From NCBI GenBank assembly GCA_016286365.1, contig JAEESN010000004.1, forward strand, positions 87,912 to 151,911: a stretch of 64,000 bases of DNA, read 5' to 3'. The stretch is from Treponema sp. GTDB lineage: Bacteria > Spirochaetota > Spirochaetia > Treponematales > Treponemataceae. Below the pieces are notes generated by a model. That model had not been told where the DNA came from and made no database searches. It worked only from the letters and a program-made list of their open reading frames with translations. A program made the translations under genes and the position numbers. Positions 17,136 through 25,561 of the stretch are shown here, one piece after another. Position 1 is the stretch's first letter. Every line of letters begins with the position of its first letter.

Positions 17136-17693
17136 TTATCTCTTTTCCCAAGTCTCGCGTGTGATTTCGCAGGTGAACTCTCCGGATGTGATTCCTGTCT
17201 TCGGGTAAGTTCTTGTGCCCTTGTCGTTGATGAGTGTCATCCCGATTTTTTTCATCACGCCAAAAGACGCCGCATTTTTGCAATCACACTGAGCGAGGAT
17301 TCGTTTTATATCAAGATTAGAAAAAGCAAAATCGATGAGCGCTTTTCCCGCTTCCGATGCAAACCCGCGCCCGCGATAATCCTTATGAATAATCCAGCCA
17401 AGCGTTGCATAAGAGCCGTCATCACTATGACTCAAATCCGCATCACAGCCACCGATAATTTTTCCTTCATAAATAATCACAAACTCAAAATCCTCAGCCG
17501 TTCCGTTTTCCCAAGCCTGGGCATTCTCTTTTACAAAACTGCAGGTTTCTTCAAAAGTATCGTTAGGGAGCCAGAACATCATCGTGATTCCCTTATCGCC
17601 CGCATATTCATGAACTTCTTTTTCGTCCCCTACCCTAACCGGTCTGAGCGTAAGATGAGGAGTTTTTAATTCGATTGATGGAGAGATTGCCAT
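17136..17693 (-). CDS. RimJ/RimL-type GNAT acetyltransferase
   Basis: 185 residues. Opens with the RimJ/RimL pattern ELKTPHLTLRPVRVGDEKEV, then LGWIIHKDYRGRGFASEAGKALIDFAF, the acetyl-CoA binding helix, and the NAASFGVMKKIGM end motif. Members acetylate protein N-termini or small amines, so the substrate is open. SD GAGGAATTTAAT before the ATG. One base separates its start from the KilA-N gene upstream, which suggests a shared transcript. Confidence 0.87.
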   Translation of the reverse strand: MAISPSIELKTPHLTLRPVRVGDEKEVHEYAGDKGITMMFWLPNDTFEETCSFVKENAQAWENGTAEDFEFVIIYEGKIIGGCDADLSHSDDGSYATLGWIIHKDYRGRGFASEAGKALIDFAFSNLDIKRILAQCDCKNAASFGVMKKIGMTLINDKGTRTYPKTGITSGEFTCEITRETWEKR

Positions 17694-17694
17694 A

Positions 17695-18114
17695 TTAAAT
17701 TCCTCCGTTTTTATCAGAAATTGTCAGAATCTTTTGAGAAGAAAAATCAAGACTTTGAATTGTACGAAGCTGATTTAGAGCCATTTCGCGTAACATTTCC
17801 AATCGTTGTGGCTGTAAAATGTTTTGTTCAATATTCCATTTTTTTATTGAGAATGTAAATGCATTTGCTCCTGAAGCTTTTTTAACCCCCTCGAATTCGA
17901 GGGGGTTAAAATCTGGATTATGCATAATTTCCCATAATCCCAAAAATTCAATAACATCCCGATTTCGCATCCAATTTTGAATAACAGCCGCAGGATCATC
18001 ACTTTTATAACGTGCTATATCTGTAAGTGAAATAAATTCATTTTCAAAATCTGTCGTATAAATCCCGATTTCAATTCCCTTAGCATATATTGTATCTTTT
18101 ATTATTTTATCCAT
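17695..18114 (-). CDS. KilA-N domain protein with internal deletion
   Basis: Residues 20-95 are a KilA-N DNA-binding domain (EFISLTDIARYKSDDPAAVI, WMRNRDVIEFLGLWE, NPDFNPLEFEGV, NAFTFSIKKW). Full relatives are about 270-280 residues and continue through FASWISPEFKLYLIKEF-like and tail segments; here the chain jumps from the domain's final Trp to a tail like the usual C-terminus (QPQRLEMLREMALNQLRTI). So roughly 140 residues look excised while the frame stays open. Possibly a non-functional remnant or a minimal DNA-binding form. The gene also holds a perfect 32-bp palindrome (17880-17911). Confidence 0.75.
   Translation of the reverse strand: MDKIIKDTIYAKGIEIGIYTTDFENEFISLTDIARYKSDDPAAVIQNWMRNRDVIEFLGLWEIMHNPDFNPLEFEGVKKASGANAFTFSIKKWNIEQNILQPQRLEMLREMALNQLRTIQSLDFSSQKILTISDKNGGI
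17880..17911. repeat. Perfect 32-bp palindrome inside the KilA-N coding region
   Basis: TTTTAACCCCCTCGAA (17880-17895) is followed directly by its exact reverse complement (17896-17911), centred on GAATTC. As RNA it gives a 13-bp stem closed by a 6-base loop. It encodes the conserved FNPLEFEGVKK part of the KilA-N domain, so protein sequence alone does not demand the palindrome. Could be a protein-binding site, a translation brake, or chance codon choice. Confidence 0.95.
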
Positions 18115-18256
18115 TTTCTCTCATCCTAATTATTTAGAAAATAAATTCCTTCTCCGGATAATCCTGGGTAATTATTAATCTTCGTTATAAATATTTTATC
18201 ATAAATAATGAAAAAAGAAATTAAGTTAGAAACTGAAAAATTTTTTTAATTTTTCC

Positions 18257-18294
18257 TTGACATTCCACTTGGTGGAAGGCTTAGAATTATAAAT
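18257..18294 (+). promoter_or_regulatory. MerR-type promoter with 19-bp spacer and operator
   Basis: TTGACA (18257-18262), 19-base spacer, TAGAAT (18282-18287). The spacer holds the dyad TTCCAC-TTG-GTGGAA (18263-18277). An overlong spacer with a central dyad is the hallmark of MerR-activated promoters. The predicted start point falls on or next to the ATG at 18295. Confidence 0.9.
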
Positions 18295-18939
18295 ATGAAG
18301 ATTTATCAGGTTGAAGAGCTTGTGGGCATCACTAAGAAAAATATCCGTTTTTATGAGGACGAAGGACTTCTTTCGCCCGAGCGGGACCCGGAGAACGGAT
18401 ACAGGGATTATTCCCTTAGGGATGTGGCCGAGCTTAAAAAAATAAAACTGCTCAGAAAGCTTTCGGTTCCAATCGAAGAAATCAGGCTCATGCAGAAGGG
18501 AAAAATTGATTTTCATTCTGTGATGAATAATCAGATTGAACGGCTGGAAAAACAGAAGAACAACGCAGCGATGATGGAAGATTTTTGTTCCAGGCTGAAA
18601 GAAGAGACTCTGAATTTTTCTGACGTTGATGCGGAAGTTTATCTTGAGCAGATAAGCGAACTTGAAAAAGGAGGGTCGGAATTTATGGATATAACCGGCA
18701 GGGATATTAAACGTAAAAAGAAAACCGGAGCATTTATTGCAGCCCTTGTTTTCTGTGTGATTCTGATTGCGGCACTTTTTGGAACTATCCAGACATTCAC
18801 AGAAGTCAATGCGTTTAAAATTCCTTTGATTGTTTTACTGGCGTTAATCGTAACAGGATTAACAGGAATAATTATTGTACTTGTCCAGCGCTTCCGCGAA
18901 ATCGAAGGTGGCGAAGAGGATGAGGCTAAAAAATATTAA
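18295..18939 (+). CDS. MerR-family regulator with C-terminal membrane anchor
   Basis: Residues 1-70 are the MerR winged helix (KIYQVEELVGITKKNIRFYE, GYRDYSLRDVAELKKI), followed by a coiled dimer helix to about residue 125. Residues 143-163 and 175-200 are two transmembrane helices, with a short acidic tail, so the regulator should sit at the inner membrane. No metal-binding cysteine pattern is seen. It has no Shine-Dalgarno and its own MerR-type promoter, consistent with autoactivation from a leaderless mRNA. The YbjQ-like gene follows after 12 bases and is its likely target. Confidence 0.88.
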   Translation: MKIYQVEELVGITKKNIRFYEDEGLLSPERDPENGYRDYSLRDVAELKKIKLLRKLSVPIEEIRLMQKGKIDFHSVMNNQIERLEKQKNNAAMMEDFCSRLKEETLNFSDVDAEVYLEQISELEKGGSEFMDITGRDIKRKKKTGAFIAALVFCVILIAALFGTIQTFTEVNAFKIPLIVLLALIVTGLTGIIIVLVQRFREIEGGEEDEAKKY

Positions 18940-18951
18940 GGAGGCGGGATT

Positions 18952-19263
18952 ATGATTCTCGTAACTATCGACAATATTCCAGGCAAACAGTTCGAAGTTC
19001 TTGGAATGGCAAAGGGAACAATTGTTCAATCAAAAAATTTCGGTCGTGATTTTATGGCTGGCCTTAAGACTCTTGTGGGAGGCGAAATCAAAGGCTACAC
19101 AGAAATGCTCAACGAAGCCCGTCAGATTGCAACTAAAAGAATGGTTGATGAAGCCCAAGCTCTTGGTGCTGATGCAATCATCGGTATAAGATACGGTTCA
19201 TCTGCCGTTATGCAGGGTGCAGCAGAAATCGTTGCATACGGAACCGCAGTAAAACTTAAATAA
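18952..19263 (+). CDS. YbjQ/UPF0145 family protein
   Basis: 103 residues with the family pattern: VTIDNIPGKQFEVLGMAKG, the Arg/Glu-rich helix EMLNEARQIATKRMVDEAQA, GADAIIGIRYGSS and a VAYGTAVKL end. Characterised structures form pentamers or decamers; function is not established, though homologues occur near membrane-stress genes. Excellent SD AAGGAGGCGGG. Cotranscribed with the membrane-anchored MerR regulator, so expression probably follows that sensor. Confidence 0.9.
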   Translation: MILVTIDNIPGKQFEVLGMAKGTIVQSKNFGRDFMAGLKTLVGGEIKGYTEMLNEARQIATKRMVDEAQALGADAIIGIRYGSSAVMQGAAEIVAYGTAVKLK

Positions 19264-19350
19264 TTTATTGCCCGGGGGATTTACGACAGACTATGCATGA
19301 TAAATCCTCCTTCATCAGTATACTCATAACCATTTCAAAATTTCCTGTGT

Positions 19351-19379
19351 TTGCTTTACGTAAATCCCTGTAGTATAAT
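19351..19379 (+). promoter_or_regulatory. Promoter of the lipoprotein esterase gene
   Basis: TTGCTT (19351-19356), 17-base spacer, TATAAT (19374-19379), 62 bases before the ATG. An inverted repeat GGATTTA/TAAATCC (around 19276-19309) lies between this promoter and the YbjQ-like gene but lacks a T-run. Confidence 0.7.
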
Positions 19380-19441
19380 GGAAAAATCAACTGTGTTACA
19401 TGCGCAGAATAATTTGAATTAAACTTCAGGAGAATAATTAA

Positions 19442-20314
19442 ATGCTTAAAAAAATTTCTACAACATTAATTTTCATCATCGGCCTTACCGTATTGTTTAC
19501 CGCATGTCCTAATAAAGAAGGTGAAGTAGTCGAAATCAATTACCCGACAAGAGATTACACAGTTGCAGAATCAAAACTGACAGAAGCAGATCATTACAAC
19601 AAACATGCTTTTGTGTATCTTCCAGCCGGTTACGACAAAATGAATAAATCAAAAAAATATCCTCTTGTAATTCTGATGCACGGAAGCGGTGGAAACGAAT
19701 ATCAGTGGGGATTGAATGAACCAAACGGCGAATTAAGACAGTATCTTGATACAAATCCTGATTTAGAAAAATTTATTCTTGTTACTCCATCCGGTGTTTC
19801 GGACAAGACATGGAATGATAAAGTTGAATGGTCGAGCGAGGCCGGTTCTCATATGTTTGGAAGCGAGCTCAGAAATGACCTTTTACCTTTCCTTAAGAAA
19901 AATTTCAATATCTCTGATGACAGGGCCGACATGTGCATGGCAGGACTTTCTATGGGCTCTGAACAGACTTTCATGTATGGAATTGGAGAATGTCTTGATA
20001 TCTTTTCTACTTACGGATGTTTTGGAGCAACTCCAAGAAACAAATCACTTTATGAATGCCTTCCACCAGAAACATATATTAAAAATGTTGAACGCACATT
20101 TTTCAAAGACAAAGATTTAAAAATCAAATACTTCTTTATGACAAGCGGAACAGATGACGAAATTTTCTATCCCGGATATAAAACATGGACACCTGTAATT
20201 TCCAAATGGGATAGAATCCAAACTTTTGACTGTAAAGAATACCCGGGCTTAAAACATGAACAGGCATGTTGGATTCAGAGCTTTAAAGATTTTGGAGTAA
20301 AGATTTTTAAGTAA
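19442..20314 (+). CDS. Lipoprotein esterase of the esterase D/feruloyl esterase family
   Basis: Lipobox VLFTAC places Cys22 as the lipidated residue, so the enzyme is anchored to a membrane. Residues 60-285 are an alpha/beta hydrolase: oxyanion strand LVILMHGSGGNEYQW, nucleophile elbow MAGLSMGSEQ (Ser), acid region SGTDDEIFYPG and late His in LKHEQACW. Family members release ferulic or acetyl esters from plant polysaccharides or act on small esters. Beside uxuA this would fit release of hemicellulose or pectin side groups, an inference. SD AGGAG. Confidence 0.85.
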   Translation: MLKKISTTLIFIIGLTVLFTACPNKEGEVVEINYPTRDYTVAESKLTEADHYNKHAFVYLPAGYDKMNKSKKYPLVILMHGSGGNEYQWGLNEPNGELRQYLDTNPDLEKFILVTPSGVSDKTWNDKVEWSSEAGSHMFGSELRNDLLPFLKKNFNISDDRADMCMAGLSMGSEQTFMYGIGECLDIFSTYGCFGATPRNKSLYECLPPETYIKNVERTFFKDKDLKIKYFFMTSGTDDEIFYPGYKTWTPVISKWDRIQTFDCKEYPGLKHEQACWIQSFKDFGVKIFK

Positions 20315-20350
20315 GTTGATGAGGGGATACACTACACAGCACATAATGAT

Positions 20351-20388
20351 AAAAAAAATGCACGAAATGTTTTTCGTGCATTTTTTTT
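20351..20388. terminator. Bidirectional intrinsic terminator
   Basis: ATGCACGAAA and TTTCGTGCAT arms around TGTT, flanked by eight A on the left and eight T on the right, so it works for both the esterase (plus) and uxuA (minus) transcripts that converge here. Confidence 0.95.
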
Positions 20389-20407
20389 GTCTCAATTTTT
20401 TTCCGAC

Positions 20408-21514
20408 TTATCTGTACAGCTTTACGCCGCTTCTGTCGATTGTCTTTTCGCAGGCTTCCCAAAGTCCCTGTAAATATGTTGCTCCAAGCGCTCTGTCGTA
20501 TAAGCCGTAACCAGGCATTGCTTTTTCGCCCCAGATCATTCTTCCGTGATCCGGTCTGATTATTCCGTCAAAGCCTGTTTCGTAAAGTGTCCTTACAATC
20601 TTGAACATATCAAAAGTTCCGCAGCTTGAAAGGTGTGCCGATTCCTGGAAGTCCAAAACAGGATCATCAATTGCTGTATTAAACTTGAGGTTTCGAACAT
20701 GAGCAAAATGGATTCTTCCCTGTGCAGCCTTAATGAATTCACAAAGGTCGTTTTTGCGGTTTGTTCCGTATGAGCCTGTACAGAAGGTTAATCCGTTATG
20801 TGGATTATCTACAGCCTTGAGCATTCTGCAAACCTTATTCTGACTTGTGATGATGCGTGGAAGACCGAATACAGGCCATGCAGGATCATCGGGATGGATT
20901 GCCATATCGATGTTGTATTTATCGCACACCGGCATGATCGCTTTTAAAAAGTATACAAGGTTTTCAAAAAGCTTTTCTTCTGTAACATCCTCGTACATTT
21001 TAAAAAGCTCTTTTACACGGGCCATACGCTCAGGTTCCCAGCCCGGTAGAATAAAGCCGTTTGAATCTTTATCTATGGAAGCAAACATCTCTTCTGGTTT
21101 TACTCCGTCGATTGCCTTTGAGTTATAAGCCAGAACAGTTGAACCATCTTCGCACACGCGTGCAAGTTCTGAACGAGTCCAGTCGAAAACAGGCATAAAG
21201 TTATAGCAGACCATGTGGATATCTTCCTGTCCAAGGCGTTCAAGAGTCTTAATATAATTTTCGATGTATTTATCTCGGTCACCGCTTCCGATTTTAATGT
21301 CGTCGTGAATGTTTACGCTTTCGATTCCGGCAATCTTTAATCCTGAATCTTCTACTTCTTTTTTAATTTTCTGAATTGCGCCAAGCTCCCATGCATCGCC
21401 CGGAACTGAATCATAAAGTGTTGTAATAACACCGTGAACTCCAGGCACCTGACGGATCTGCTGCAGGGTAACAGAATCAAAACCGGTTCCGTACCATCTT
21501 AATGTCATCTGCAT
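20408..21514 (-). CDS. uxuA: Mannonate dehydratase
   Basis: Dehydrates D-mannonate to 2-keto-3-deoxygluconate. The start is placed at the ATG nine bases after AAGGAG; the frame is open 30 bases further but without a ribosome site. About 368 residues, normal for UxuA. Family segments include LRWYGTGFDSVTLQQIRQ, ESVNIHDDIKIG, MVCYNFMPVFDWTR, the metal-site MAIHPDDPAWPVFG and IRPDHGRMIWGE near the end. It is 13 kb from the rest of the uronate genes but shares their promoter palindrome. Confidence 0.95.
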   Translation of the reverse strand: MQMTLRWYGTGFDSVTLQQIRQVPGVHGVITTLYDSVPGDAWELGAIQKIKKEVEDSGLKIAGIESVNIHDDIKIGSGDRDKYIENYIKTLERLGQEDIHMVCYNFMPVFDWTRSELARVCEDGSTVLAYNSKAIDGVKPEEMFASIDKDSNGFILPGWEPERMARVKELFKMYEDVTEEKLFENLVYFLKAIMPVCDKYNIDMAIHPDDPAWPVFGLPRIITSQNKVCRMLKAVDNPHNGLTFCTGSYGTNRKNDLCEFIKAAQGRIHFAHVRNLKFNTAIDDPVLDFQESAHLSSCGTFDMFKIVRTLYETGFDGIIRPDHGRMIWGEKAMPGYGLYDRALGATYLQGLWEACEKTIDRSGVKLYR

Positions 21515-21598
21515 ATAAAAATACTCCTTAATTGTACCATTCAAAAAAACAATGAGAAAAATGCATGATTTAATGATTTTTCAAATACTGTCAGATTA

Positions 21599-21651
21599 AT
21601 TATACCATCTGAACAAAAAAACCGCAACTAAAATACTTGTATACTAGTATA
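21599..21651 (-). promoter_or_regulatory. uxuA promoter and 12-bp palindrome
   Basis: On the minus strand: TTGCGG, 17-base spacer, TATAAT (21604-21599). Upstream sits the perfect palindrome TATACTAGTATA (21640-21651), centred about 44 bases from the -10 centre. The uxuB promoter has the same ATACTAGTA core about 40 bases from its -10. Confidence 0.65.
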
Positions 21652-21666
21652 TAAAAAAATGCCACA

Positions 21667-22725
21667 CTATTTCTTATCGATTGTATATTTAAACATTCCT
21701 ATGGAAGTAAAAGTTGCAGATTCAAAGCGCCATCTTTTAATCTGTGCCGTAATCTCATCCTTAACTTTTGAACTGAGGAGGGCTGCTTTTCCAGAAAAGT
21801 TTACCTGACTTACGTTTCCGTTTTCGATTACGGTAAAGGTGATTTCAACTGTGATTGGAGTAACATCAACAGTCTCTGCTGCTTCTTTGGAAAGAGAAAT
21901 TGCAGGCCGTGAAGGTTCCAGAAGAGATCTCATTGACCCATCCTGCATTTCTATCTGTAAGGTTCCCTGCGAAGTTTTTGCAGTCTTCATGGAAGTCGTA
22001 GTTTTAGAACCATCAGTAGAAGCAGAATAAGATGATGCCGATGCAATTCTTGTAAGAGCCTGAGTTGTAGAAGCAGATGCATCTTGGGAAGTTGATGTAG
22101 AATTATTCTTTGATGTGCTTGTTTTATTTGTGTTAGTGTTACTTACAGTTCCTGCAGTTCCAGAAAAACTTGTTTCTTTATTTACAGTCATATCGGAAGA
22201 AGAACGAGGGGTGCTTGTATTGGCATTTGTTGTATCCTGGAACATACTTTCGTCCCATACGGCAGCCTTTTTTGTACCATTGAGCTGAGCCGCAATCTGA
22301 TCATCTACACTCTGAGCATAATCAACCGGGGCTCTTGAAGGAGTATCATAACTTTTAGACGAAGCCTGCGATGTATTCGACTGAGGTGTACTTTTTGGAC
22401 GCGAAGGATTTTTAATTATTGGAGCTGTTGTCTTAGCCTCTGCAACAGTCTGAACAACAGGAAGAGGAGCACTTTCTTCTTCGGGTGCACTTCCCTCTTC
22501 GCCACCAACCACAGATTCAATCGGAACTTCTTTAGGAATATAGTGATCTTCGGGACTTAAAACAACCTGGACTGTAACATATCTTTCTTTTTCTTCTTTC
22601 TTTGGATTGATGAGTGCAAACACAACAAAAACAACAAGCCACAAAAATACCGTTGAACAAAGGCCAATCAAACGGCTTGCACTCTGAGGAACACTGTCTT
22701 TTCCAAACAAAGGAAGATATACCAT
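21667..22725 (-). CDS. TonB-like energy transducer
   Basis: One N-terminal transmembrane helix (LIGLCSTVFLWLVVFVVFALI) is followed by a long Ser/Thr/Pro/Glu-rich periplasmic linker (residues 50-270) and a C-terminal TonB-type domain (PITVEITFTVIENGNVSQVNFSG ... IKRWRFESATF). It would couple the proton gradient harvested by ExbB-ExbD to an outer-membrane partner. Last gene of the operon, after ExbB and ExbD. Linker is richer in Ser/Thr than the classical Pro-rich TonB. No TonB-dependent receptor with a plug domain is in the window. Confidence 0.82.
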   Translation of the reverse strand: MVYLPLFGKDSVPQSASRLIGLCSTVFLWLVVFVVFALINPKKEEKERYVTVQVVLSPEDHYIPKEVPIESVVGGEEGSAPEEESAPLPVVQTVAEAKTTAPIIKNPSRPKSTPQSNTSQASSKSYDTPSRAPVDYAQSVDDQIAAQLNGTKKAAVWDESMFQDTTNANTSTPRSSSDMTVNKETSFSGTAGTVSNTNTNKTSTSKNNSTSTSQDASASTTQALTRIASASSYSASTDGSKTTTSMKTAKTSQGTLQIEMQDGSMRSLLEPSRPAISLSKEAAETVDVTPITVEITFTVIENGNVSQVNFSGKAALLSSKVKDEITAQIKRWRFESATFTSIGMFKYTIDKK

Positions 22726-22787
22726 AATTATCCTTAAACTATTCCCGGATTATTCCAAAATCATTCCAACACATCCCGGTAACCGGT

Positions 22788-23198
22788 TTATTCCGAGGTC
22801 GTCCTTAAATTAATCACGCTGAACCCGGCTTCGCGGATTATATCAAATAAATGAACGATAGTACCGTTAGTTACATCAGCATCTGCTTCGAGCGAAACAG
22901 GAAACTGAGTTTTTTCTACTGTGCCTGTATCAAAATCTGCAAGCGCCTGACCAAGGGTATCCAGAGTAACTTCCTTATCGTTAAAATGGATTTCTCCTGT
23001 TTTTTCTGCAGTGATTGTAATGCCCTGAACAGAAGTACCTTCGGCAGTGTGACTTGTAGGAAGATTTAATTTGATTCCCGGTAAAACAGCAAAAGTCGTA
23101 GAAACAAGGAAGAATAAGATAAGCTGGAAAACTATATCTATCATAGGAGTCATATCGACATTTGGCTGGATTCCGTTTCTTCTTGCTTTTAATTTCAT
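22788..23198 (-). CDS. exbD: ExbD/TolR biopolymer transport protein
   Basis: 136 residues with a single transmembrane helix after the hallmark VDMTPMIDIVFQLILFFLV; the Asp in MIDIVF is the proton-carrying residue of the family. Periplasmic remainder of about 95 residues. The start codon overlaps the exbB stop by one base, so the two are coupled. Works with ExbB as proton-driven stator. Confidence 0.93.
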   Translation of the reverse strand: MKLKARRNGIQPNVDMTPMIDIVFQLILFFLVSTTFAVLPGIKLNLPTSHTAEGTSVQGITITAEKTGEIHFNDKEVTLDTLGQALADFDTGTVEKTQFPVSLEADADVTNGTIVHLFDIIREAGFSVINLRTTSE

Positions 23199-23809
23199 CA
23201 GCTTACTCGTCCTGTAACGCGTAATACAACAGAAGTTACTAAAGCTTCCATTTCTACGATTCTCTTATTTACTCTTGAAACAAAATAGTTATGGAAAATA
23301 ACCGATGGAATTGAAACACAAAGACCAGCAACAGTTGTTACTAAAGCTTCGGCAATTGAAGATGCGAGTAAAGTTGGATCTCCCATTGTTCCACCTGCGC
23401 CAAGTACACCGAATGCCTTGATGTTACCGGTTACAGTTCCAAGAAGTCCTAAAAGTGTGGAAATATTTGCGATTGTTCCAAGTGGTGTTAAAAGATGTTC
23501 AAACTTTGGAACTACAACATCCATTTCTGCTTCTACAAAGTCTCTGAGGTCACGTTCTTCGTAGTGGCGGCAGTCTAAAGCCTTCTGAATAACCTGAGCC
23601 ATTGGAGTTCCGGCTTCTACACATGAAGCATTTGCCGAAGCAAAATCCCTAACAGCAAGAGAGCTTGTTAATGCTGTTCTTAATTTAAAGTCTCTTTTTT
23701 GAATGTTGTAAAAATAAATACAGCGTTCAACAATAATGTAAGTAGCAATGATTCCACAAACAATAATTGGAATCATCAGTACTCCACCCGATTTAAGTGC
23801 GTCTAACAT
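23198..23809 (-). CDS. exbB: ExbB/TolQ/MotA-type proton channel protein
   Basis: 203 residues with three hydrophobic helices: near residues 10-28, and two in the C-terminal half (PLGTIANISTLLGLLGTVTG and ALVTTVAGLCVSIPSVIFH). The GLLGTV...A...TTVAGL pattern is typical of ExbB/TolQ. Lies 30 bases after the beta-barrel gene and directly before exbD. ExbB versus TolQ cannot be decided with certainty, but no TolB or Pal gene adjoins. Confidence 0.9.
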   Translation of the reverse strand: MLDALKSGGVLMIPIIVCGIIATYIIVERCIYFYNIQKRDFKLRTALTSSLAVRDFASANASCVEAGTPMAQVIQKALDCRHYEERDLRDFVEAEMDVVVPKFEHLLTPLGTIANISTLLGLLGTVTGNIKAFGVLGAGGTMGDPTLLASSIAEALVTTVAGLCVSIPSVIFHNYFVSRVNKRIVEMEALVTSVVLRVTGRVS

Positions 23810-23839
23810 TTTATTCCCCTTAATTTATAGTATCATATT

Positions 23840-25510
23840 TTATAGATTTAGTTTTAACACAAGGGCTACCTTACCGCTATCCTGTACATAACCGCCTGCG
23901 TAATTTCTATAATTATTCGTAATAAACTTTAATAAATCCTGTCCGCTTATTTCTAAAGCAATTGCATTATTAAATCTCTTTTCGAACGAAGCACCAAGAA
24001 GCGGAACATTATCTTCTGCTCCGATTGAACCTTCCGCATTCAGAGTAATCATCCAGCGGTCATCTTTAGAAAGACTGTTGAAGAAGCTTACTCCAGCCTG
24101 ATAGCAGTGTGCTCCTTCCAAAGGTTCTTTATCAAGGAAATTGATTTTATAATTTCCCCAGATTTTCATATAGTTATACATCCAGTCAAGACCGACGCTC
24201 AAAGAAAGTGCAGTTCGGGATACTTGAGTAAATGTATATATTCCATCATAAACAGAGCCCTTGTAATCAGGCACCCATAATCCGTGATTATAGAATGTTC
24301 TTTTAAAATCAACTTCGTTTGTAAGATAGAGTTCATCAAAAACTTTATAATGAGCAAACACATTTGCAACTAAATCCGATGTATCTTTTAAACTTTCGTT
24401 TACAACTGCAAATCTATATTTTTTTTCGAGCTCATAAATTGTTGGAAGATAGGATTCAACACCGGTTTTTACACAGATATAAAAAGGATCTTCCATTGTT
24501 CCGTAAGAATAGCTTGCAACAAGAGGAGCAATAACAAAGATGCTGTGTTCAAGATTCATAGCCCATGAAAGACCAAAATCAACGTTTACAAGTGATTTAC
24601 CGAATGCAAAATTTGCCTGGGTGTCAAAGCTGATTTTATATGGTGAGTTATACGGATTCTGATCAAAAATATTAGAAAGCTTAAATACAATCGAAGAAAG
24701 AGCTGTGTCTCCTTTAGAAAAATCAAGGGTAAAAAAAACATCAGGTCTTATGTAGATTTCTGTTCCTTCTTTTACAAAGTCTTCAACCGTTGCATAAGTG
24801 AGCGCTGTCCTTGAATAAAAATCTGCATCGGTCTTTACTTCTAAAAGCTTATTTGTAAATTCTTTTTTCCACGAAAGATTTAAGAAAATATTTCTCTGAT
24901 TTACCGAAAGTGCATTTCCACCCCTTCCCTGTAAACTGTTTTCGTAATCATAAAAAGAAAATATTCCGTCTATTGCCCAAAGTCCTTCTGCACTTGTATA
25001 AAAAGGAATGCATGCACAAAGCTCTGCCTGTCTTCTGAAAAACAAATCATCATCATCATCATTTTTAGAAAAGACTAAAGAATCATAGGCAAAATCAAAA
25101 AAGAAAGGAACAGGTTTTAAAAGGCCTGATTCACCCGCTTTTTCAGAAATCTCTCCATCAGCTTTTTTCTGAATCTTTATATTTCCTGTTACTGCAAACG
25201 GAAAAGCACCACCAATAATTCCTGTCTTAGAATAATCTTTGAAAAAATCAAAATCACCCTTGTCTGCAGGATTTCCCATAAGATTAATTTTTCTGCTTTC
25301 GGGAACATCCGGAACAAGTGTGCCATCGGGAGACGGAGTGCTTACATCATCAGAAAAATCAGGGCCAACTGCCTTCTGTTCAGGATTGTCCCCTGTAACT
25401 ACGGTTTTTACATCCGGTAAAGAAATTGTGCTTTCGGCAGCAGTAAGAAAATCAGCCGCAAAAAAACTTAAAGCAAGTGTAAATAAAAATCCTTTATATA
25501 ATTTTTTCAT
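23840..25510 (-). CDS. Outer-membrane beta-barrel protein of unknown function
   Basis: Start set at the ATG after GAGAGGAATAAAG; signal peptide KKLYKGFLFTLALSFFAA. After a low-complexity region the chain alternates aromatic and polar residues in strands to the end (VALVLKLNL), a beta-barrel pattern with hydrophobic C-terminal residue. About 556 residues. No plug domain. Encoded between a TPR protein and ExbB-ExbD-TonB, it is a candidate outer-membrane partner of that energised system. Specific substrate unknown. Confidence 0.75.
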   Translation of the reverse strand: MKKLYKGFLFTLALSFFAADFLTAAESTISLPDVKTVVTGDNPEQKAVGPDFSDDVSTPSPDGTLVPDVPESRKINLMGNPADKGDFDFFKDYSKTGIIGGAFPFAVTGNIKIQKKADGEISEKAGESGLLKPVPFFFDFAYDSLVFSKNDDDDDLFFRRQAELCACIPFYTSAEGLWAIDGIFSFYDYENSLQGRGGNALSVNQRNIFLNLSWKKEFTNKLLEVKTDADFYSRTALTYATVEDFVKEGTEIYIRPDVFFTLDFSKGDTALSSIVFKLSNIFDQNPYNSPYKISFDTQANFAFGKSLVNVDFGLSWAMNLEHSIFVIAPLVASYSYGTMEDPFYICVKTGVESYLPTIYELEKKYRFAVVNESLKDTSDLVANVFAHYKVFDELYLTNEVDFKRTFYNHGLWVPDYKGSVYDGIYTFTQVSRTALSLSVGLDWMYNYMKIWGNYKINFLDKEPLEGAHCYQAGVSFFNSLSKDDRWMITLNAEGSIGAEDNVPLLGASFEKRFNNAIALEISGQDLLKFITNNYRNYAGGYVQDSGKVALVLKLNL

Positions 25511-25561
25511 CTTTATTCCTCTCATCAGTTCTCTGATTATCAAATACATCTGGTCTTTTTT

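Noticed and set aside
13698..18114. Integron cassette array
   Set aside because: Small unrelated genes in one direction fit, but no attC-type RYYYAAC/GTTRRRY pairs were found between them and no integrase is present.
19276..19309. Terminator after the YbjQ-like gene
   Set aside because: GGATTTA/TAAATCC stem is good but no T-run follows.
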